Origin: CAZZNQ01 sp964655775 | Lineage (GTDB): Bacteria; Planctomycetota; Brocadiia; SM23-32 | DNA: 64,000 nucleotides | Direction of reading: 5' to 3' | Assembly: GCA_964655775.1 (NCBI GenBank) | Contig: CAZZNQ010000002.1 | Location: forward strand, 45,421 to 109,420 | Shown: positions 43,140 through 51,971 of the stretch, in pieces | How positions within the stretch are numbered: position 1 is the stretch's first letter | How the letters are laid out: every line of letters starts with the position of its first letter | The notes under the pieces: model-generated | Seen by the model: the letters and a program-made list of their open reading frames with translations, nothing else | Database searches by the model: none | Told to the model about the DNA's origin: nothing | Translations under genes and position numbers: made by a program

Positions 43140-45773
43140 TCAGCCTCCGTTGTCTTCCAGTATCAGCTCGTACCACAGCGTTCGGTTTGCCGGTCCCAGC
43201 AGGCAGAGCCCGCGGCCGTCGGTCGTTCTCGCGACGCTCAACTGCTCCCGGCGAGTGCCGTCGGGGCTGAGCGCGTAAACCTGCGCTTGCGCGTCGGCGT
43301 TCACGTTCACGGTCAGCGGCACTCCCTGGCAGAGCGTCGGCCCGCTGCCCCACTGCCGGCCCACGGAAGTGCCTTCTTCATTCCATACCATGCCCGGGCT
43401 CCACACTGCGCTCACGGCAGCCAAAAGATACCTTTGTGCCCCGTCCGCACTCCCGCCGCCTACCGTATTCAACATGACGACCGCGAAGCCTTCGCCGGGC
43501 AGTTCGCCGACGTGCACCTGGATACCCGACAGTTCGACTGTCTGCCCTTCGCAGAAGCCAACAAGGGCGGCGGCCCCGGGCGCTGTGTAGCTGGTCCACC
43601 CGGCCTCATCCTCAGCTTTCCACTGCAGTTCTCCCGAGGAATCGCGCACCATGGCTTCGGAGCCGTTGCCTACGTCCACGGCGATCGGTTGGCGCTGCCA
43701 TGCCAGTTGGTTCACTCCGGCATTGTATGCCGAGATCAATCTCGGACCGCGCTCCAGGAGGGCCTCGATCCGATGCGCTTCCGGCGTATGCGCAGCCAGC
43801 GCCGGCCTCGGCTCCGCATCCTGCCGCGACCGAAACAGAGCAGAGCAAGCCGGGGTCAACGCGAGTTTCGTCGGGTGTCCGCTGATATCGAAAAAGCTCT
43901 GGAAGTGGTCCGTCTCCCAGTTCGTGCCGTGGGAATATGCGAAGCCGAAGACGCCGTCCCAGCCCTGCAGCGCCCCGACGGCCGCAATCAGCGGAAACCC
44001 TTCCGCTTCATAGCGGTTCGGCGCCGGATGGTTGTACTCCGTGATCGTGTAGGGCAGTCCGAGCACGCGTCTGCCCGCCAGCACCTTCAGCGTGGAGCCC
44101 GCTGGGTCGTTCACCATCGCGTCCTGTTCTACGATCCAGTTTTCCCGGTCCCACGGTCTGCCCGGGAACCGGGGATGGCGCCAGTAGGCGTGGCTATCCA
44201 CGAAGTCGGCGGTCCCTGCGGCCATCTGTGGGGTGGTGAAGCCGACGGCAGTGCCGGTCACCGGCATCCGCACGCCCAGTTCGGCCTGGAGATACTCCCG
44301 CATTCCGCGCCAGTAGGCGAGCTCGGTATCCCTGAGGAAGGCCACCATATCGAGGCCGACTTGCTGCGTTCTGGCGGACAGCTCGGAGCGAGCAGGCCAG
44401 GCCACGCTACCAGCGAGGCTCTCGCCATCGGGGAGTCCGGTCACCGTGGCCCGTTTCAGGCGCACGTCGGCGAACTCCACCTCCAGCCCCTCCTGGGAAA
44501 GGCCGCTGAGGGTGATCCTGGCCCCACCGGCCCCCGCCTTGGGTCCGTCGGTATCCGTAGCGGTGAACACGACCGAGTAGTCCTGCCACTCCGAGCCAAC
44601 ATCGAGCGACTTCCCAAGGCCCAGATTCGCCCACGGTTCGTGATTCATCATGCAGTTCACGCCCACCTCGCACCGTCGTGACGCGCGCAACTTGAGGGCG
44701 AGGACGTAGGCGGTGCCCTTCTCAACCGTCAGCGGCCCCCACCGGTACTGAACATGCCACGTGGTTGGGCTGGCCTGCTGGACGCGGATGCGTCCGCCTT
44801 CCGCTCCACCGGGACCCGATATCGCCTGGAAGTTCGCCCCGGCGCCGCCGAGGGCCTGCATTGAACCGGTAACCGCAGGCGATTCCAGCATGTCCTTACC
44901 CTCGGAACGCACTTCGCCTTCGTTCCACACTTCGCGAAGGATCTCGTCCGAAGCGTATTTGAGCCGAAGCCATGCGTTCCACTGTCGTTCCAATTCCTCA
45001 CGGTATTCGGCCGGCAGGGACTCCAGCCGGTTGCCGGACCATTCGTAGATGAGGCCGTCTTCATTGCTGATCTCGACCATTGCGACCGCCGGCTCCTCGG
45101 CGTACTTGTTGCCCGTATACGCGTTGACGTGGTGAAGCAGCATCCGGGCGTAGCGCTTCTGCTCTTCTATGCACTTCGGAAAGAAATGGTCCACGCCCTT
45201 GCCGAAGTTTGGCACGGACTCGCCGTCTCGCACGTCGGGGAAACCGTCCGCCGCGCCGTATGTCCGCGAGACGTGGAGGTTCAGGTTTGCGTACACCCCC
45301 TGCTCCTTAAGTTGCGCGATCAGGTAGTCCAGCCGGTCCAGCCCCTCAGGATGGAGTTCACCGTGATGGAAGTCGCCGCTGCCGCGGTCGGCCCATATGC
45401 CGGTCGGATAGCCGTGCATGTCCATGTGATGGAACCGCACGCAGTTGATACCCAGCGAGGCGAGCCTGCGCGCCATGCGGTCGGCGACTTCGTGCGGCGG
45501 GAAGCATCCCGCGAAGCACAGGTTTGTACCCCAGAACCGGATCGCTTGGCCGCTGTCGGCGAGAACAAAACGCTCCCCATCTACGGTCACGAATCCGTCG
45601 GTTCCGGCCGGCGCCTGCAATGGCGCCAAGGCGGCCGGTGCAGTGCCCGGGAGCGGGCCGATGGACGGTATTTCGAATGCGAAGCCCTGCCTGGAGAGTT
45701 CTCGGGCCATAACGCACCTGCCCCCTGCAATCAGAGCCAAGAATAGACCTGCAACAGCAATCGCTGACCTCAT
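43140..45773 (-). CDS. Large secreted clan GH-A (GH5-like) glycoside hydrolase with inserted carbohydrate-binding domain
   Basis: An 877-residue exported protein: signal peptide MRSAIAVAGLFLALIAGG, cleavage near VMA. A TIM barrel starts with FWGTNLCFAGCFPP and LGINCVRFHHMDMHGY. The probable acid/base is in VAMVEISNEDGL and the nucleophile in YTITEYNHPAPN, some 380 residues later. Between them is a beta-sandwich insert (about residues 320-450, with KGTAYVLALKLRAS) resembling a carbohydrate-binding module. The C-terminus is beta-rich. GH5-, GH39- or related-family assignment is uncertain. Start 45773 is fixed by the signal peptide. Confidence 0.78.
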   Translation of the reverse strand: MRSAIAVAGLFLALIAGGRCVMARELSRQGFAFEIPSIGPLPGTAPAALAPLQAPAGTDGFVTVDGERFVLADSGQAIRFWGTNLCFAGCFPPHEVADRMARRLASLGINCVRFHHMDMHGYPTGIWADRGSGDFHHGELHPEGLDRLDYLIAQLKEQGVYANLNLHVSRTYGAADGFPDVRDGESVPNFGKGVDHFFPKCIEEQKRYARMLLHHVNAYTGNKYAEEPAVAMVEISNEDGLIYEWSGNRLESLPAEYREELERQWNAWLRLKYASDEILREVWNEGEVRSEGKDMLESPAVTGSMQALGGAGANFQAISGPGGAEGGRIRVQQASPTTWHVQYRWGPLTVEKGTAYVLALKLRASRRCEVGVNCMMNHEPWANLGLGKSLDVGSEWQDYSVVFTATDTDGPKAGAGGARITLSGLSQEGLEVEFADVRLKRATVTGLPDGESLAGSVAWPARSELSARTQQVGLDMVAFLRDTELAYWRGMREYLQAELGVRMPVTGTAVGFTTPQMAAGTADFVDSHAYWRHPRFPGRPWDRENWIVEQDAMVNDPAGSTLKVLAGRRVLGLPYTITEYNHPAPNRYEAEGFPLIAAVGALQGWDGVFGFAYSHGTNWETDHFQSFFDISGHPTKLALTPACSALFRSRQDAEPRPALAAHTPEAHRIEALLERGPRLISAYNAGVNQLAWQRQPIAVDVGNGSEAMVRDSSGELQWKAEDEAGWTSYTAPGAAALVGFCEGQTVELSGIQVHVGELPGEGFAVVMLNTVGGGSADGAQRYLLAAVSAVWSPGMVWNEEGTSVGRQWGSGPTLCQGVPLTVNVNADAQAQVYALSPDGTRREQLSVARTTDGRGLCLLGPANRTLWYELILEDNGG

Positions 45774-45937
45774 CGTGACCTCGCGCCACCAGCTGTCTGG
45801 AGTAGGAGTTTCATTATAGCGGCCGTCGTAGAGGTCGCAAAGCTCGCACCGCAAGTTGCGCAAATGCCCGACAACGAATAGACTTCGCTGTGGGCATTCA
45901 GTTCCCACGGATCAAACCTGGCACGGGAGCACGGCAG

Positions 45938-47278
45938 ATGCAGGACAAGCCCGTCATCGTCGTTATCGGAGCCGCAAGCGCCACGTTCGGCCCGAAAGTC
46001 CTCCGAGACGTGATCCACCACCCCGACCTGGGAGGGAGCACTCTTCGGCTTGTGGAGACTGACGAAGACCACCTCGAGGTATTCTCCGGCCTCGCCAGCA
46101 GGCTGAACGACGGGCTTGAGAAGCCGCTCAAGCTGCAGTCCACGACCGATCGGTGTAAGGCCCTTCCCGACGCCGACTTCGTCCTCTTGTCCATCGACGT
46201 CGACCGCACGGCCACCTGGGAGCAGGACTTCCGGATACCGGTCGACATGGGTGTGCGGCAGGTTACCGGCGAACTGGGCGGCCCGGGCGGGCTCTTCCAC
46301 TCGCTGCGCCAGATACCCATCCACCTGGAGATCGGTGAGGATATTGCGGAGCTGTGCCCCGACGCCACCGTAATGGTCGAGTCGAACCCCCTCAACCGCA
46401 TCTGCCTGGCTATGGAACGCTACACCGGGTGTGGCCGCATCCTGGGCCTGTGCCACGGCGTCGAGATCGCGCAGTTCTTCTTCGGTAAGGTGCTGGAGAT
46501 GGAGACCGAGGCGATGGTCGCTACCGCAGCGGGCGTCAACCACTTCACCTGGATACTCGACCTGCGCGACCGTGAGACAGGCCAGGACCTCTACCCCGGC
46601 CTGCGCGAGAAGCTGCGGGACTACGATCCGAAGGCCTGGGCGCTTTCGCGCAAGCTGTTTGACATCTACGGCGTGTTCCCGTCGTGCGGCGACGCGCACA
46701 TCGGCGAGTACCTGCCCTTCGCGTGGGAATACTGCGGATTGGAGGGACCGAACTTCGACGCCTACACGAAGGGCAACGAGGACCTGTGGCGCTACTACCG
46801 CGAGCAGGCCGCCAAAGAAGGCCCCATCCAGCCACCGGACGACGAGGTGGGCGGCGGCCAACTGGAGGAACGGCTTCAGTGGTTCTTCGCGCCTCGGAAC
46901 TGGATGGATACGCTCGCCTTCCCGATCATCAACGCGATGCATACCAATACGGTGATACGAATGCCGGCGGTCAACATGGTCAACAGCGGCGCCATCAGCA
47001 ACCTGCCCGAGGACGTGTTTGTGGAGGTGCCGGCGGCCGTTGACTCCTCCGGTGTCTGGCCGTTCAGCATCGGCGAACTGCCGCAGCCGCTGGCGGCGTT
47101 CTGCAGGCGCGACATCGATCAGATGGAAATGACCGTTGAGGCCGCCGTCACGGGCGACCGCGACTTGGTGCTCCAGGCCATGCTGCTGGATCCGGTCTGC
47201 GACAGTATCCGGACGGCGGAGAAGGTGCTGGATGCCTTGCTGGAGACACACGCGGGGCTCTTGCCGCAGTTCGAGTGA
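45938..47278 (+). CDS. Glycoside hydrolase family 4 enzyme (NAD/Mn-dependent)
   Basis: A 446-residue GH4 enzyme, which cleaves glycosides through NAD-dependent oxidation at C3 and a divalent metal. The Rossmann start is VIVVIGAASATFGPKVLRDV, followed by LRLVETDEDHLEV. The metal-site Cys-His pair is in LGLCHGVEIAQ and the second His in AAGVNHFTWILDL. The arrangement resembles the alpha-galactosidase/alpha-glucuronidase branch more than the phospho-glycosidase branch, but the substrate is uncertain. The ATG at 45938 has GGGAG upstream. Divergent from the GH-A hydrolase and followed 22 bases later by a secreted protein gene. Confidence 0.87.
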   Translation: MQDKPVIVVIGAASATFGPKVLRDVIHHPDLGGSTLRLVETDEDHLEVFSGLASRLNDGLEKPLKLQSTTDRCKALPDADFVLLSIDVDRTATWEQDFRIPVDMGVRQVTGELGGPGGLFHSLRQIPIHLEIGEDIAELCPDATVMVESNPLNRICLAMERYTGCGRILGLCHGVEIAQFFFGKVLEMETEAMVATAAGVNHFTWILDLRDRETGQDLYPGLREKLRDYDPKAWALSRKLFDIYGVFPSCGDAHIGEYLPFAWEYCGLEGPNFDAYTKGNEDLWRYYREQAAKEGPIQPPDDEVGGGQLEERLQWFFAPRNWMDTLAFPIINAMHTNTVIRMPAVNMVNSGAISNLPEDVFVEVPAAVDSSGVWPFSIGELPQPLAAFCRRDIDQMEMTVEAAVTGDRDLVLQAMLLDPVCDSIRTAEKVLDALLETHAGLLPQFE

Positions 47279-47300
47279 GCGCGACGGTCCGGGAGCCCAA

Positions 47301-48593
47301 ATGCTGCGATCTCCAAAGGCACTGACGAGTCTCCTGGCGCTCGCCGTGTGCCTTGCTCTGGGCGGAGGAACTTGCACCGTGTCGGCAAGTGAGATGGCGC
47401 CTTCACACGATCCTGCTTTCGGAAACATCCCCGCGCCCGGTTCGGTGTTCCGGGAGTTCACGTTCGCGCCGCGCGGCAACCACTTCGCCGAGTGCGACCC
47501 CGGCAGCCGGCGCGAGTTCTGCGCGAACCGCGAACACATGGTTCCGCGCGTGCTGGATCTCGATCTGACGAACGCCACACGCGCCGAGGTGCTCGTCGAA
47601 TACTGGGGCGGCCACATCGGCACCGCCGATCAGAAGCTGCGTGCCAACGGCAACGATTGGATCCAGATCCCGCAGCCGGCGAACACACCGACCGAGCCGC
47701 AACGCTACTATCGCAACCTGATGGGCACGCCGCCCGTGGCCATCCCGATCGGACACCTGCGCGACGGGCCGAACGAGTTCCAGTTCACCTGCGGCCCGCA
47801 GATCGCCTACAACTTCGACTGGGGCTTCTACTGGGTCTACGCCTTCACCGTCCGCGTGTTCTACGATCCCCGGGCCGTTGCGCGTCCCGATGGCCACATA
47901 GTGCAGCCGGCTTCGGGCAGCGTGATCGGCGAATCTCCCACGTTCAGCATCGAAGCCCAGAGCCCCAACTCCGAGTTCACCCGCGTCGACCTGTTCGCCT
48001 ACTACCGCGACTTCGACTGGGGCGGCAACGGCCGATTCCGCGACTGGCATTACCAGTACCACCGGGGCGAAGTCAGCCACCACGTCGGCACCGCCACTGA
48101 GCTGCCCTACTCTGTAACCTGGGACACCACGTGGGTGCCCGATCAGGACCGTCCCGTCCTCCTCTCGGCGCGCATCACCGACAGCAACGGCATCAGCGCC
48201 ATGTCGCCGCTGATCGAGTTGCAAATCCAGCGCGAGGGCAGATCCGTCCGCATGTACACCTCGCGCGACGTGCCCGAGAACTTCGGCTCCCGCGTCGGGC
48301 GCAGGAAATCCTGCACCCTGAATGTCCCCGACGACCTGAGCCGCGCCACCGCCGCCCGCATCGTCCTCTCGACGTGGTCCGCCGCGCACGCGGAAGCTAT
48401 CGGCCTAAACGGCCGCATCCTCGTGCCCAACATCGGCAAGGTCCACTGGTTCAGCTACGACGCCATCCCCGTCCCGCTCGACCTGCTGCGACGCGGCGAC
48501 AACGAGTTCTACGTGTTCTCCACCACAGAAGAGCACGCCGCCGAAGTCAACTGGCCCGGGCCCGTTCTGCTCGTCGAATATGCCGCCGAATGA
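47301..48593 (+). CDS. Secreted protein of unknown function beside GH4
   Basis: A 430-residue exported protein with a signal peptide (LTSLLALAVCLALGGG). I recognise no catalytic domain. The body alternates polar and aromatic residues in beta-strand-like fashion, with lines such as EVLVEYWGGHIGTADQKLRA and PVLLSARITDSNGISAMSPL that suggest tandem beta-sandwich (Ig-, Big- or CBM-like) domains. It may bind the polysaccharide that the neighbouring hydrolases cut. The ATG has GGGAG five bases upstream, and the short gap to the GH4 gene implies co-transcription. Confidence 0.72.
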   Translation: MLRSPKALTSLLALAVCLALGGGTCTVSASEMAPSHDPAFGNIPAPGSVFREFTFAPRGNHFAECDPGSRREFCANREHMVPRVLDLDLTNATRAEVLVEYWGGHIGTADQKLRANGNDWIQIPQPANTPTEPQRYYRNLMGTPPVAIPIGHLRDGPNEFQFTCGPQIAYNFDWGFYWVYAFTVRVFYDPRAVARPDGHIVQPASGSVIGESPTFSIEAQSPNSEFTRVDLFAYYRDFDWGGNGRFRDWHYQYHRGEVSHHVGTATELPYSVTWDTTWVPDQDRPVLLSARITDSNGISAMSPLIELQIQREGRSVRMYTSRDVPENFGSRVGRRKSCTLNVPDDLSRATAARIVLSTWSAAHAEAIGLNGRILVPNIGKVHWFSYDAIPVPLDLLRRGDNEFYVFSTTEEHAAEVNWPGPVLLVEYAAE

Positions 48594-48606
48594 CGCCCAT
48601 CGGCCC

Positions 48607-49380
48607 TCACCTCAGCTCTCTGCGCAGCGTCGCCAGGTCGCGCTGCACGTTTTCCCACAGCATCTCCATCGTCTCGCCGTCGGCGTGCGTCCCCTTGGTG
48701 AACTCCAGCGTGTACGTCCCGCCGAAACCGTTTTCACGCAGGATGCCCAGCGTCTGCGCCACGCGCTCGGGCCACTCGTCCAGGCACACGTAATCCCCGT
48801 CGCGGCTTAGCTGCGCGTGCACGTGGCTCACCGCCGGCCCGAACTCGTCAAACCACTCCTGCAGCCTCTCCGTCCTGCTGAAGGCGTGCACGATCACCTG
48901 CCAGCGCTCCCCGCCCACGTCGTCGAAGAATCGCCGCGCCTCCGTCGGTTCCTCGATGATGGTCCCGGGGTGGCACTCGCACAGCAGCCGCACGTCCTCC
49001 GGGAACCGCTCCCCCCACCTGCGCACCGCCTCCACGTAGGTCTGCCGCTGCTCCGGATCGCGCCCGACGTTGAACTTCACGCCCGACGCCCCCAGCCGCT
49101 CCGTCAGCGTCACCGCCTCCCGACGCCGCCCGGCCCCCGCCTCGTCCATCGACGCGTAGCTGTTGAAGATCGCCACCGGGCACGGCGACTCCGCCAGCGC
49201 CGTCACCTCACCCTCGCCGGCCATCGTCGCGTGATACTCCCACAACTCCATCCCGTCGAACCCCGCGTCGGCGAACCGCTGCGCCCACTCGCTCACCCTG
49301 TAGGTCGGCGTTTTGTCACGCGACCAGCGGCTCTTCTCCAGCAGAATCGTCCCGATGTAGATCTCGGCATCCGGCGCCAT
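48607..49380 (-). CDS. Xylose-isomerase-like TIM-barrel protein
   Basis: A 257-residue protein of the sugar-phosphate isomerase/epimerase (AP endonuclease 2-like) superfamily. The pattern DAGFDGMELWEYHA near residue 45, LLCECHPGTIIEEP, HVHAQLSRDGDYVCLDEWP and GGTYTLEFTKGTH gives the Glu, Asp and His metal-site positions. It would isomerise or epimerise a keto-sugar. The start at 49380 follows a GGACGAGGG stretch. Convergent with the secreted-protein gene, 13 bases away. Confidence 0.8.
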   Translation of the reverse strand: MAPDAEIYIGTILLEKSRWSRDKTPTYRVSEWAQRFADAGFDGMELWEYHATMAGEGEVTALAESPCPVAIFNSYASMDEAGAGRRREAVTLTERLGASGVKFNVGRDPEQRQTYVEAVRRWGERFPEDVRLLCECHPGTIIEEPTEARRFFDDVGGERWQVIVHAFSRTERLQEWFDEFGPAVSHVHAQLSRDGDYVCLDEWPERVAQTLGILRENGFGGTYTLEFTKGTHADGETMEMLWENVQRDLATLRRELR

Positions 49381-49879
49381 GGCCCTCGTCCTCCGCTTGG
49401 TTTCTGGCTTCACGGAGTGTAGCACGGGCCACGGAAGCGTTCAAACGCGCCGCTGCAGCGTCGAGGTCGCTTGTCACTACTCATTTTGGAATCGTCTCTT
49501 CTGACGAAATGGGTTCGTTTTGTAATCGGGCCGCCGTTCGCCCGGATCTGCTTCCGAACCCCGGCGTGCGGCGAGTCGCCCAAGTCGGCCGATGGCGAGG
49601 AAGCGGTGCGCAGATTGCGGACGTTTGCCGGCCGAAGCCCCGTCGTGACACGGCCGGCGGCCGGCCAGCCGGCGGACGCCCCACGGTCGTGCGATGGACA
49701 AACCGCGCGCCATCCGGCCGTTCGTCGGACATCCACGGACGGCCCTCGTCCGGCCAGATATGCGACGGCTCCACCGAGAAGCGGCCCCCGTTCCGGTTGC
49801 GGATATCGGCCTGTCGGTTCGGTTGCGCATCATGCGTCGCGTCCTCTAATCGTTCCGTGGCGTACGGTGCACCGCCTTC

Positions 49880-49950
49880 TGAGTCACCCCCTTCGGGGGT
49901 TCCCTGGGGAGGGGGCGCCTCTATCCCCCGGGTTCGTCGGCCCCGCGCAA
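49880..49950 (+). repeat. Structured repeat, copy A (5' part)
   Basis: Begins TGAGTCA, then the invariant hairpin CCCCC-TTC-GGGGG (49887-49899) and a TCTATCCCC stretch. After about 70 bases it diverges from the other copies. Confidence 0.65.
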
Positions 49951-49970
49951 GCGGTGGCCCTTTTCGGAGT

Positions 49971-50133
49971 GCGGTGGCTTGCCACCGCTTTGTCGTCTGC
50001 GAAGCTTGCTTCGCCCGTATGCGTCCGGCGAACCGGCTCGTTTACCAGCCGGCAGCAAGCGTACGGCCTGTGCACGCTGGAGGCATGCCTCGTAAAGGCA
50101 TGAAGAATCATAGCCCGGCACTTCAGTGCCGGG
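49971..50133. repeat. Three REP-like hairpins
   Basis: Three palindromes with minimal loops: 49971-49988 (GCGGTGGC stem), 49999-50014 (GCGAAGC stem) and 50114-50133 (CCCGGCACT stem). They are the size of REP elements mobilised by RAYT proteins. Confidence 0.6.
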
Positions 50134-50350
50134 AAAACGCCGTCGCACACAATGAGTCCCGCCTGCGCGGGACCATTCTACGCGTCTTTCCGGATCGTGT
50201 GTCCGTTATGGGTGCCCGTGTCCGCTTATGGGCGCCAATGGGTGGTCATATTCTTGTCCTCGCGACCGTCGAGTAGGCCCGTCAGTTCGAAACCACTCCC
50301 AAGCCTGGCGTACGCATGAGCGTGGTTATCTTCTCGCGCGGACCACCTTG

Positions 50351-50472
50351 TGAGTCACCCCCTTCGGGGGTTCTCTGGGGGGGGAGAGGGCTCTCTATCC
50401 CCAGGGCTCGTGCGTCCGCCATTCGGCGGACGCCCTCGGCCTGGGCTACGTCTGCGTCGCCCCTGCCGGGGC
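50351..50472 (+). repeat. Structured repeat, copy B (full length)
   Basis: Runs TGAGTCA, hairpin 1 CCCCC-TTC-GGGGG, CTATCCCCAGGGCTCGT, hairpin 2 (CGTCCGCC with GGCGGACG), GGCCTGGGCTACGTCTGC, hairpin 3 (GCCCC with GGGGC). Confidence 0.75.
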
Positions 50473-51064
50473 TCTCCCATGAAGGCCCCAGTTACCACGG
50501 CATTCGGATCCCGTCGCTAACGTTGAATGCCGCCCGCGAGTCCGGGACTCCTCCATGCTGCCGGATAGACATCGCCACTGTGGTAGGCACAGGCAAATGA
50601 CATCGGCCTGGGCCACGGCTGCATAGCCGCTACCGGGGCTTCCCAGAAGACACAACTTAAACGCACAACGGCCGACCGCTGTAGACCCGCGGAAAGGCAA
50701 GAACGAGCTCGGACTGCAGCTTGACCTCACCCCTCTGCCGTGCATAATGGGCTCGTCGTCTCGCTCGTGGTTGGAGGCCGCAGCGATTGCTGAGTTATCG
50801 TGAACCCGTGCAGGCATCGACTCAGGACATGGAGCGTGCGCGCTCGGCTGGCTCAGAATCGCCCCTGCCGAGGCACCGACTGGGTGGAACCACCCTTGTC
50901 CCAGGGCCCCCGCTAACGCGACGACGTCTGGAGTAGGCCCGTCTGTTTGGGCCTGCTCCCGAGCCGTCGATGGCGCAGGCCAGCGACGGCCGCCCTCGGC
51001 CAGCACTGAGATGTCGGCATGCGGCGGATTCTCAAACTGCGAGCAAGGACGTGACGCCGGATCC

Positions 51065-51201
51065 GTTGCCGTGAGCCCGCGAAGCGGGCGTCGCAGACGT
51101 AGCCCAGGGCGTGGGCCTCTCGCCGACGGCGAGAGGACGAGCCCTGGGGAAGCCGTAGTCCCATCCCCAACAACAGAAGAGCCCCCGAAGGGGGCGACTC
51201 A
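51065..51201 (-). repeat. Structured repeat, copy D (inverted, upstream of RAYT)
   Basis: The reverse complement matches copies B and C in the same order. Hairpin 2 is changed to CTCTCGCC with GGCGAGAG and hairpin 3 to GCCCG with CGGGC, so both arms changed together. It ends 20 bases before the RAYT start. Confidence 0.75.
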
Positions 51202-51221
51202 GTTCGAGGGAGGCGCCGCAC

Positions 51222-51671
51222 ATGCCTCGCAGCTACACCAAGCTCACCTACCACTGCACCTTCAGCACGATGGGGCGCGTGGCCGCGCTCTATGACGCCA
51301 TGCGGCCGCGTCTGCACGCCTACATCGCGCGAATCGTCAACGACGACTTCGGCTTTGCCCACGAGGTCGGCGGCGTGGACGACCGCGTGCACGTCCTGTG
51401 TGACCTGCACCCGGCCAATGCCGTCTCCGAGTTCATGCGGAAGGTCAAGTCCGCGTCCTCGGGCTGGATGCGACGCGAGTTCCCTCAACTGGCCGACGTC
51501 GCCTGGCAGCAGGGGTACGGGGCATTCACGGTGAGCGCCTCCGCCGTGCCCGTTGTCAGGCGCTACATTCGGGAACAGGAGAGGCATCACAGGGGACTTG
51601 GCTTTGAGGAAGAGCTCCGCCGGTTGTTGAAGAAGCACGGGGTCGAGTTCGACGAGAGGTACCTGTTCTGA
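51222..51671 (+). CDS. REP-associated tyrosine transposase (RAYT, IS200-like Y1 family), altered HUH motif
   Basis: A 149-residue Y1-type transposase. It opens YTKLTYHCTFSTMGR, has the Y1 core around residues 50-80 (NAVSEFMRKVKSASSGWM) and the usual tail QGYGAFTVSAS ... YIREQERHHRG with the likely nucleophile Tyr115, then HGVEFDERYLF. The metal-binding HUH triad is expected as HVH, but residues 55-57 read Arg-Val-His, with CGC in place of CAC, so the first His is lost through a single base change. The enzyme may be inactive or repurposed. It is framed by inverted copies of the structured repeat; the right copy starts at its own stop codon. Confidence 0.85.
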   Translation: MPRSYTKLTYHCTFSTMGRVAALYDAMRPRLHAYIARIVNDDFGFAHEVGGVDDRVHVLCDLHPANAVSEFMRKVKSASSGWMRREFPQLADVAWQQGYGAFTVSASAVPVVRRYIREQERHHRGLGFEEELRRLLKKHGVEFDERYLF

Positions 51672-51791
51672 GTCACCCCCTTCGGGGGTTCTCTGGGGGA
51701 GAGTGGGGCTCTATCCCCAAGGCTCGTCCGTCCCCCATTGGCGGACGCCCTCAACCTGGGCTACGTCTGCAAGGCCCGCCCTCCGGCGGGC
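51669..51791 (+). repeat. Structured repeat, copy C (downstream of RAYT)
   Basis: Starts within the RAYT stop codon (TGAGTCA). Hairpin 1 is unchanged; hairpin 2 is CGTCC with GGACG; hairpin 3 is GCCCGCC with GGCGGGC (51774-51791). Together with copy D it forms an inverted frame round the transposase gene. Confidence 0.75.
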
Positions 51792-51830
51792 TTCACGGTA
51801 GGGCTCAAGACGGATCCCCCGAACGGGCGG

Positions 51831-51859
51831 TTGACATCTGAGGGCATGTGACGTATCCT
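51831..51859 (+). promoter_or_regulatory. Sigma-70-type promoter of the restriction-modification pair
   Basis: Consensus TTGACA (51831-51836) and TATCCT (51854-51859) with a 17-base spacer. Initiation near 51866 would give about 105 bases of leader to the methyltransferase GTG. No controller (C protein) gene is present. Confidence 0.65.
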
Positions 51860-51971
51860 TCTGGACACCTGCACAGCACGAGCGTTCTGGATAAGGACGG
51901 TGCGATCACGCCGCGACTCCGTTAGAATGAGCACGCGGCCGTGTGACAAGGCGCGGGAATGAGAGGATCGC

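Larger units (their letters stand above)
49381..51064. other. Non-coding repeat-rich interval in accessory island
   Basis: No frame here looks like a real gene. The interval holds two direct copies of the structured repeat (49880 and 50351), a diverged half-copy near 50602-50646, and three perfect or near-perfect hairpins. Near 49490-49530 the minus strand can encode a KTNPFRQKRRFQNE-like string, which I recall as a frequent spurious tail in planctomycete assemblies. The rest has no clear features. It looks like accumulated decay around a RAYT element. Confidence 0.6.

Noticed and set aside
49880..51791. A CRISPR array
   Set aside because: The repeats are long, unevenly spaced, in both orientations and full of hairpins, and no cas gene is near.
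51837..51971. A controller (C protein) gene for the restriction-modification pair
   Set aside because: No frame of suitable length with a helix-turn-helix is present between the promoter and the methylase.
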